Shown: piece by piece, positions 59,460 through 64,000 of the stretch
Position numbering within the stretch: position 1 is the stretch's first letter
Layout of the letters: the number at the start of each line of letters is the position of its first letter
Assembly (NCBI GenBank): GCA_020848035.1
Contig: JADLAX010000069.1
Coordinates: forward strand, 62,001 to 126,000
DNA length: 64,000 nucleotides
From: Anaerolineae bacterium
GTDB taxonomy: Bacteria; Chloroflexota; Anaerolineae; Promineifilales; Promineifilaceae
Reading direction: 5' to 3'
Translations under genes and position numbers: made by a program
Notes under the pieces: model-generated
Told to the model about the DNA's origin: nothing
Database searches by the model: none
The model's input: the letters and a program-made list of their open reading frames with translations, nothing else

Positions 59460-60950
59460 ATGATGGAAAATAACAATACGGCAACGGTGGTTTCGAAGGT
59501 GTGGAGTTTTTGCAATACGCTGCGTGATGACGGCGTGGGCTATGGCGATTATCTTGAGCAGCTGACCTACCTCATCTTTTTGAAGATGGCGGATGAATAC
59601 AGCAAGCCACCCTACAACCGGGACGTGGGCATTCCGCCAGAATACAACTGGCAAAGCTTACGCAGCAAGCGCGGCGCGGAGCTGGAGGTGCATTACGTCA
59701 CCCTGCTGCGCGAATTAGGCACCAAAACGGGCATGTTGGGCCAAATCTTCACCAAGGCGCAAAACAAAATCCAGGACCCGGCCAAGCTGTACCGCCTGAT
59801 TGACATGATCAACGACACCAATTGGGTCCTGCTGGGCAGCGATGTAAAAGGGGACATCTACGAAGGGCTGCTGGAAAAGAACGCCGAAGACACCAAATCC
59901 GGCGCGGGGCAATATTTCACACCGCGTGCCCTGATCCAGGCAATGGTCGCCTGCATTCGGCCGGAACCGGGCAAAACCATCGGCGATCCGGCCTGCGGCA
60001 CCGGCGGCTTTTTCCTGGCGGCGTATGATTTTCTGGTAGCAAACTATCCGCTAGACCGGGCGCAAAAGCAGTTCCTGAAGCATGAAACCTTTTCCGGCAA
60101 TGAAATTGTGTCCAATACCCGCCGCCTGTGCCTGATGAACATGTTTCTGCACAACATCGGCGAAATGGAAGGGGAAAGCCCCATTTCCAGTAATGATTCG
60201 CTGGTGGCCGATGACGGCCGTCGCTTCGATTACGTGCTGGCCAATCCGCCTTTTGGCAAGAAAAGCTCCATCAGCTTCACCACCGAAGAAGGGGAACAGG
60301 CCAAAGACGATCTCACCTACAACCGGCAAGATTTTTGGGCCACCACGTCCAACAAGCAGCTCAACTTTGTGCAGCATATTCACACCATTTTGAAGAGCGA
60401 TGGCAAAGCGGCCGTGGTTGTGCCAGACAATGTGCTGTTTGAAGGCGGCGCGGGGGAAACGGTACGGCAAAAGCTGCTGGAAACCACCGACCTGCACACC
60501 ATTTTGCGCCTGCCCACCGGCATTTTTTACGCCCAAGGCGTCAAGGCCAACGTCCTCTTTTTCGATAACCACCCCGCCAGCAAGGAGCCCTGGACCAGAG
60601 AAGTGTGGTATTACGATTACCGGACCAACATCCACCACACGCTGAAAAAGAAGCCGCTGCGCTTTGAGGATTTGGCGGAGTTCATTGATTGCTACAACCC
60701 GACCAACCGGCACAAGCGGCAGGAAACGTGGGATGCAGAAACCAACCCGGACGGCCGTTTCCGCAAATACACCTACGACGAAATCATTGCCCGTGATAAA
60801 ACCAGCCTGGACATCTTCTGGCTCAAAGATGACAGCCTGACCGACCTGGACAACCTACCCGAACCGGATGAGTTGGCGGAAGCAATCGTGGAAAATTTGG
60901 AAGCGGGGCTGGCCAGTTTTCGGGAGATTTTGGCGGCGCTGGAGGGGTAG
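59460..60950 (+). CDS. hsdM: Type I restriction DNA methyltransferase subunit
   Basis: A 496-residue HsdM: N-terminal helical domain (about 5-120), SAM-binding motif DPACGTGGFF (Asp176 region) and catalytic NPPF (Asn262), followed by a C-terminal tail with LPEPDELAEAIVENLEAG. It methylates adenine in the HsdS-defined target and protects host DNA. Starts at ATG 59460 or the adjacent ATG 59463. Its promoter must lie within element C1 or earlier. The R-S-M order is interrupted only by the RAYT and REPs, and all three subunits are full length, so the system may be active. Confidence 0.95.
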   Translation: MMENNNTATVVSKVWSFCNTLRDDGVGYGDYLEQLTYLIFLKMADEYSKPPYNRDVGIPPEYNWQSLRSKRGAELEVHYVTLLRELGTKTGMLGQIFTKAQNKIQDPAKLYRLIDMINDTNWVLLGSDVKGDIYEGLLEKNAEDTKSGAGQYFTPRALIQAMVACIRPEPGKTIGDPACGTGGFFLAAYDFLVANYPLDRAQKQFLKHETFSGNEIVSNTRRLCLMNMFLHNIGEMEGESPISSNDSLVADDGRRFDYVLANPPFGKKSSISFTTEEGEQAKDDLTYNRQDFWATTSNKQLNFVQHIHTILKSDGKAAVVVPDNVLFEGGAGETVRQKLLETTDLHTILRLPTGIFYAQGVKANVLFFDNHPASKEPWTREVWYYDYRTNIHHTLKKKPLRFEDLAEFIDCYNPTNRHKRQETWDAETNPDGRFRKYTYDEIIARDKTSLDIFWLKDDSLTDLDNLPEPDELAEAIVENLEAGLASFREILAALEG

Positions 60951-61021
60951 GTAGGCAACGGCCGTATCTCCCCTCCTTCTCACAATCCCATACCAGCAAT
61001 TCGAAATATGCATTATTTCTT

Positions 61022-61181
61022 GTAGGGGTGAGACAGGCGGGCCAAGATCCTGGCCAGACGAGGAGTCTTGCCTCCCGCCTGTCTCACCCCAAAACGGCCG
61101 TTAACCCCAGGCAGAGCGAGACGGCGCGGCGAAAAGGTTACCTGTTTCATGTCAAACCATACCGCGCCGTCCCGCCCCTAC
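61022..61181. mobile_element. REP/MITE-like element D1, rearranged
   Basis: Contains GTAGGGGTGAGACAGGCGGG, CCCGCCTGTCTCACCCC and, at the end, CCGCGCCGTCCCGCCCCTAC: the two hairpins occur in the reverse order to A-C, as if from a recombined pair. The rest of the spacer 60951-61287 shows nothing else. Confidence 0.8.
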
Positions 61182-61287
61182 GCCATATTTCGAACTGCTG
61201 ATCCCATATCCCCACACTTGGAAAACGGCCGTAAAAATGATAGCATTGCCGCGCGAAGCTCCGGGAAGAGCGCGAGAAAACAACACC

Positions 61288-62385
61288 ATGATTGAACTCA
61301 CTGGCAATATGCATATGCACACCTTCTACAGCGATGGCGAAAAGTGGCACGCCGAGATCGCCAATGATGCCATCGCCGCCGGGCTGGACTTCATCATCGT
61401 CACCGACCACAATGTGTGGGTGGACGGCGTAGAAGGGTACTACGAAAACGACAACGGCCGTGTTCTCCTGCTCACCGGTGAAGAAATCCATAACGTGCGC
61501 CGACAGCCGCAAGGCAGCCACCTGCTGGTGTATGGGGCCGAAGCCGAGCTGGCCGATTGTGCCGCCAATCCCCAACAGCTCATTGATGCGGTCAACGCGC
61601 GCGGCGGCTACAGCTTTTTGGCCCATCCCCACGAAAATGATTGCCGCATCTTCCCCTTCCCCAACCTGGGCTGGCGCGACTGGCCTGTGGAAAATTTCAC
61701 CGGGCTGGAAATTTGGAACTACATGTCCAGCTTCATCTCCGCCCTGGTGGATGCCCTGGAGCGATTGCCCGTACAAATCGAGCTGATCGACAAGTTAACG
61801 GCCGTTCGCCTCGCCTTCAACCCGCAAAAGTTTGTCATCGGGCCGGAACCACGCACCCTGGCCCTGTGGGACGAACTGCTGGGGCAGGGCAAACGGGTAA
61901 CGGCCGTCGGCAACAGCGACGCCCACGGCACCCCCATGAGCTTTGGCCCGCTTAAACGCATCATCTTCCCCTACGAATTTTTGTTTCGCGCCGTCAATAC
62001 CCATATTTTGCTGGAACGGCCGTTAACCGGTGACGTCGCCTACGACAAACAGCTCATCCTCAAAGCCATTGGCCAGGGGCACAGCTTTGTTGGCTACGAC
62101 CTGCCCCATCCCACCAAAGGCTTTCGCTTTAGCGCCACCAGCAAGGGCAAAGGCACCATGGGGCAGGAGGTCCGCCTCAATGCCGGAGCCACCTTGCAAA
62201 TCAGCACCCCCACCCGCTGCAACATTCGCCTCATTCACCACGGCGAACTGGTCGCCAGCTGCCAAAACGATACCAACCTCACCCACATTCCCACCGAACC
62301 AGGTGCCTACCGCGTGGAATGCACCCTGCCATACCTGGGCCGGGAACGTGGCTGGATTTACAGCAATCCGATCTACCTCTTGTGA
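61288..62385 (+). CDS. PHP-domain phosphoesterase-like protein
   Basis: A 365-residue protein with the PHP metal site: NMHMHTFYSDG (His9, His11), VTDHNVW, GEEIH, FLAHPHEND and GNSDAHG. PHP domains hydrolyse phosphoesters using two or three metal ions. The C-terminal roughly 100 residues form a beta-rich domain (RFSATSKGKGTMGQEV, RCNIRLIHHGELVASC). It is the long family form without a polymerase domain. The ATG at 61288 is chosen; an upstream one reads through low-confidence sequence. The substrate is unknown. Confidence 0.85.
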   Translation: MIELTGNMHMHTFYSDGEKWHAEIANDAIAAGLDFIIVTDHNVWVDGVEGYYENDNGRVLLLTGEEIHNVRRQPQGSHLLVYGAEAELADCAANPQQLIDAVNARGGYSFLAHPHENDCRIFPFPNLGWRDWPVENFTGLEIWNYMSSFISALVDALERLPVQIELIDKLTAVRLAFNPQKFVIGPEPRTLALWDELLGQGKRVTAVGNSDAHGTPMSFGPLKRIIFPYEFLFRAVNTHILLERPLTGDVAYDKQLILKAIGQGHSFVGYDLPHPTKGFRFSATSKGKGTMGQEVRLNAGATLQISTPTRCNIRLIHHGELVASCQNDTNLTHIPTEPGAYRVECTLPYLGRERGWIYSNPIYLL

Positions 62386-62462
62386 CAGTGAAAAGTGATA
62401 AGTAAAAAGTTACAAGTTAAAAGTGACTTTTCACTTATCACTTATCACTTATCACTTTTTAC
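62385..62462. repeat. Heptamer tandem repeat (GTGAAAA/TCACTTA), 4 of 5 loci
   Basis: GTGAAAAGTGATAAGTAAAA faces ACTTTTCACTTATCACTTAT, a hairpin with a seven-base period, between the PHP and PlsC genes. Confidence 0.85.
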
Positions 62463-62492
62463 GCGCCCCCCTCAATCAAAAGGCAACCAACC

Positions 62493-63269
62493 ATGAAAAT
62501 CCTCCGCGGCACCTTCCGAATCATCACCTTTCTCCTGATGCTCATCCTGACCACAGGGCTGGTTTTGGCCACCGCCTGGCTGCCCGTGCGTGTGCGCGGC
62601 GTGCGCCTGTCGGCCTGGCTGCTGGTGCCCATCTGCCGCCTGCTGCTGCCCCTGTTCAACGTCGAGTTCACCGCCCGCGAGGCACAGCGCATCACCCGGC
62701 ACGATGGCTTCATCTTTCCCAACCACCTCTCCTTTTTGGACGTCATTTTGCTGGTTTCCATCTTCCCGGTGCGCTTTTTAAGCAAGGCAGAGCTGGCCAA
62801 CTGGCCCTTCATTGGCTGGATTGCCCGCGCGGTGGATACGGTCTTTGTCAACCGGGAAGATAAAGATTCGCGCGAAAAAGCGCGGGATGCGCTGGTCCAT
62901 CTTCACACCTTCCCGCCTGTGGTGCTGTTCCCCGAAGGCGGCATCTTCCAGCCGCCCGACGAGCTAAAGCCGTTCCGCTACGGTGCGTTTGAGATTGCCC
63001 AGGCCGGGGGCGTGCCGTTCATTCCAGCCGTTTTTTTGTACGAGCCGTTGGACATTGTTTTCTGGCGCGATGAACATTTGTTAACGGCCGTCTGGCGTTT
63101 TGCCACCCGTCCAGAGCCCATCAAGGCTCGCCTGTTCCTGCTGCGCACCGTACAGCCCGGCCCCGATGACGACCCGCGCCAGCTGGCTCTGGAAACCCAC
63201 GGGGCGATGTCGGCCGTCTACAAACACAGCGCCAGCCGGGGAAACGACGTGATCCAGTCGGGAATTTAG
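62493..63269 (+). CDS. 1-acyl-glycerol-3-phosphate acyltransferase (PlsC-like)
   Basis: A 258-residue membrane acyltransferase: a N-terminal hydrophobic helix (about 10-30), motif I NHLSFLD (His78, Asp83), motif III LFPEGG, and an interfacial region (RYGAFEIAQAGGVPFIPA). These enzymes acylate lysophosphatidate in phospholipid synthesis. The gene is flanked on both sides by heptamer hairpins of the same sequence and is likely a monocistron. It has one ACGGCCGT. Confidence 0.9.
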   Translation: MKILRGTFRIITFLLMLILTTGLVLATAWLPVRVRGVRLSAWLLVPICRLLLPLFNVEFTAREAQRITRHDGFIFPNHLSFLDVILLVSIFPVRFLSKAELANWPFIGWIARAVDTVFVNREDKDSREKARDALVHLHTFPPVVLFPEGGIFQPPDELKPFRYGAFEIAQAGGVPFIPAVFLYEPLDIVFWRDEHLLTAVWRFATRPEPIKARLFLLRTVQPGPDDDPRQLALETHGAMSAVYKHSASRGNDVIQSGI

Positions 63270-63280
63270 TGACTTAATTG

Positions 63281-63289
63281 TGGTAAAAT
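63281..63289 (+). promoter_or_regulatory. Extended -10 promoter of SDR gene
   Basis: TGGTAAAAT, the same sequence as the ParA-gene promoter, lies 12 bases after the plsC stop. The heptamer block follows in the transcript leader. Confidence 0.45.
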
Positions 63290-63298
63290 GCACTATCG

Positions 63299-63360
63299 AG
63301 TGAAAAGTGAAAAGTAAAAAGTGAAAAGAACTTTTTCACTTATCACTTTTCACTTTTTAC
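63299..63360. repeat. Heptamer tandem repeat, 5 of 5 loci
   Basis: AGTGAAAAGTGAAAAGTAAA faces TTTTTCACTTATCACTTTTC. It has the same heptamer family as 62385-62462 and would form a hairpin in the leader of the SDR mRNA. Confidence 0.85.
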
Positions 63361-63388
63361 TAACAAAACAAAAGGCAACAGAAAGAAA

Positions 63389-64000
63389 ATGACATCCACA
63401 CCTTCAACACCCCCCACCCGCCCCCTGGAACCCCAGCAGCGCGCCATCATCCTGGGCGCGTCGTCTGGCATTGGGGCGGCGCTGGTGCGTGAACTGGCCC
63501 GCAGTGGCTACCGCGTGGCCGCCGTGGCCCGGCGTGAAGCCAAACTGCAAGAATTGAGTGATTCGGTCAATACGGCCGTTGCCCCCCACAGCGTCACCAC
63601 CTACAGCCACAACGTCACCGACTACGACGAAATCCCCACCCTTTTCCAAACCATCGTGCAGGAGCTGGGCGGGCTGGACCTCATCATCTATGTCGCGGGC
63701 GTCCAGCCATCCGTTACCGTAGACGAGTACAACTTCGAAAAAGACCGCAAAATGGTCGAGGTGAACCTGCTGGGGGCCATCGCCTGGCTCAACCAGGCCG
63801 CCCTGCGCTTCGAGCGTGCCGGGCAGGGCCAAATTGTGGGCATCGGCTCCATCGCCGGGGACCGGGGGCGCGTTGGCTCACCGGTGTACAATACCAGCAA
63901 GGCGGCCCTGCACACCTACCTGGAATCGCTGCGCAACCGCCTGACGCGCCACGGCGTCAACGTGCTCACCGTCAAACCCGGCTACGTGGACACCGTCCTG
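63389..64000 (+). CDS. Short-chain dehydrogenase, truncated by window end
   Basis: The frame runs from ATG 63389 off the right edge, 204 codons so far. Seen: the NAD(P)-binding GASSGIG (about 24-30), ARR (Arg at cofactor site), YVAG for the NAG motif, Ser in IGSIAG, catalytic Tyr167 and Lys171 in YNTSK, and KPGYVDT. Classical SDR reductase; substrate unknown. Confidence 0.88.
   Translation, partial: MTSTPSTPPTRPLEPQQRAIILGASSGIGAALVRELARSGYRVAAVARREAKLQELSDSVNTAVAPHSVTTYSHNVTDYDEIPTLFQTIVQELGGLDLIIYVAGVQPSVTVDEYNFEKDRKMVEVNLLGAIAWLNQAALRFERAGQGQIVGIGSIAGDRGRVGSPVYNTSKAALHTYLESLRNRLTRHGVNVLTVKPGYVDTVL

Overview
The window looks like a chromosomal segment of a Chloroflexota bacterium (Anaerolineae/Ardenticatenia-like). 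This placement is inference from protein character, GC in the high 50s by eye, a Gram-positive-type SOS box (GAAC-N4-GTTC) at lexA, and the very repeat-rich spacers. No rRNA, prophage or CRISPR array is visible; there is one tRNA (Ser-GGA). The octamer palindrome ACGGCCGT occurs about 110 times by hand count, in nearly every gene and in all reading frames. It explains the recurrent ETAV, NGR and RPL/RPF peptides in unrelated proteins and resembles the cyanobacterial HIP1 phenomenon.

Layout. 1-4.1 kb: lexA with a textbook SOS promoter, an FtsK-like ATPase operon, a gamma-glutamyltransferase. 4.1-10.6 kb: tRNA-Ser, a membrane GAF histidine kinase, two tandem patatin lipases, a solute-binding/VWA fusion lipid- or membrane-anchored protein. 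10.8-12.4 kb: McrB-like ATPase, whose likely McrC partner lies 12 kb away (24.8-26.0 kb). 12.6-20.2 kb: zinc-ribbon/TPR protein, a ParA plus coiled-coil pair, an omega-amidase facing a methionine/glutamine-type aminotransferase, a SirB1-like protein and a WYL regulator. 20.4-24.7 kb: three sensory kinases in a row, two of which carry N-terminal Rcp1-like receiver domains and none a DNA-binding output.

26.1-33.3 kb: sulfotransferase-like protein, then an iron module: P1B-4 metal exporter with an operator-like palindrome, a membrane-anchored DtxR/FeoA fusion, and FeoB split into two overlapping genes. 33.4-43.0 kb is a long minus-strand run: lipoprotein and low-GC membrane protein, a two-helicase pair (NERD-like/UvrD type plus Upf1/Dna2 type), two M20 peptidases, YdcF-like, membrane and alpha/beta-hydrolase proteins. 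43.2-45.4 kb: second gamma-glutamyltransferase and a lone receiver protein. 45.7-48.8 kb: two flavin-dependent halogenase-like enzymes with an acyl carrier protein, a compact cassette with few ACGGCCGT sites. 49.1-52.8 kb: subtilisin with a GFAWSG hexapeptide tail, another histidine kinase, a PQ-loop protein.

53.3-61.0 kb is a type I restriction-modification locus (hsdR, hsdS, hsdM) invaded by two-hairpin REP/MITE-like elements, with a REP-associated tyrosine transposase (RAYT) gene between hsdS and hsdM. The stop codons of hsdR, hsdS and the RAYT are all supplied by the first bases (GTAGGGG) of these elements, and the hsdR 3' tail exists twice. The window ends with a PHP-domain protein, a PlsC acyltransferase flanked by heptamer-repeat hairpins, and a truncated SDR dehydrogenase. 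The most unusual features are the palindrome, the RAYT/REP-remodelled hsd locus, the halogenase/ACP cassette, and the membrane-anchored iron regulator.
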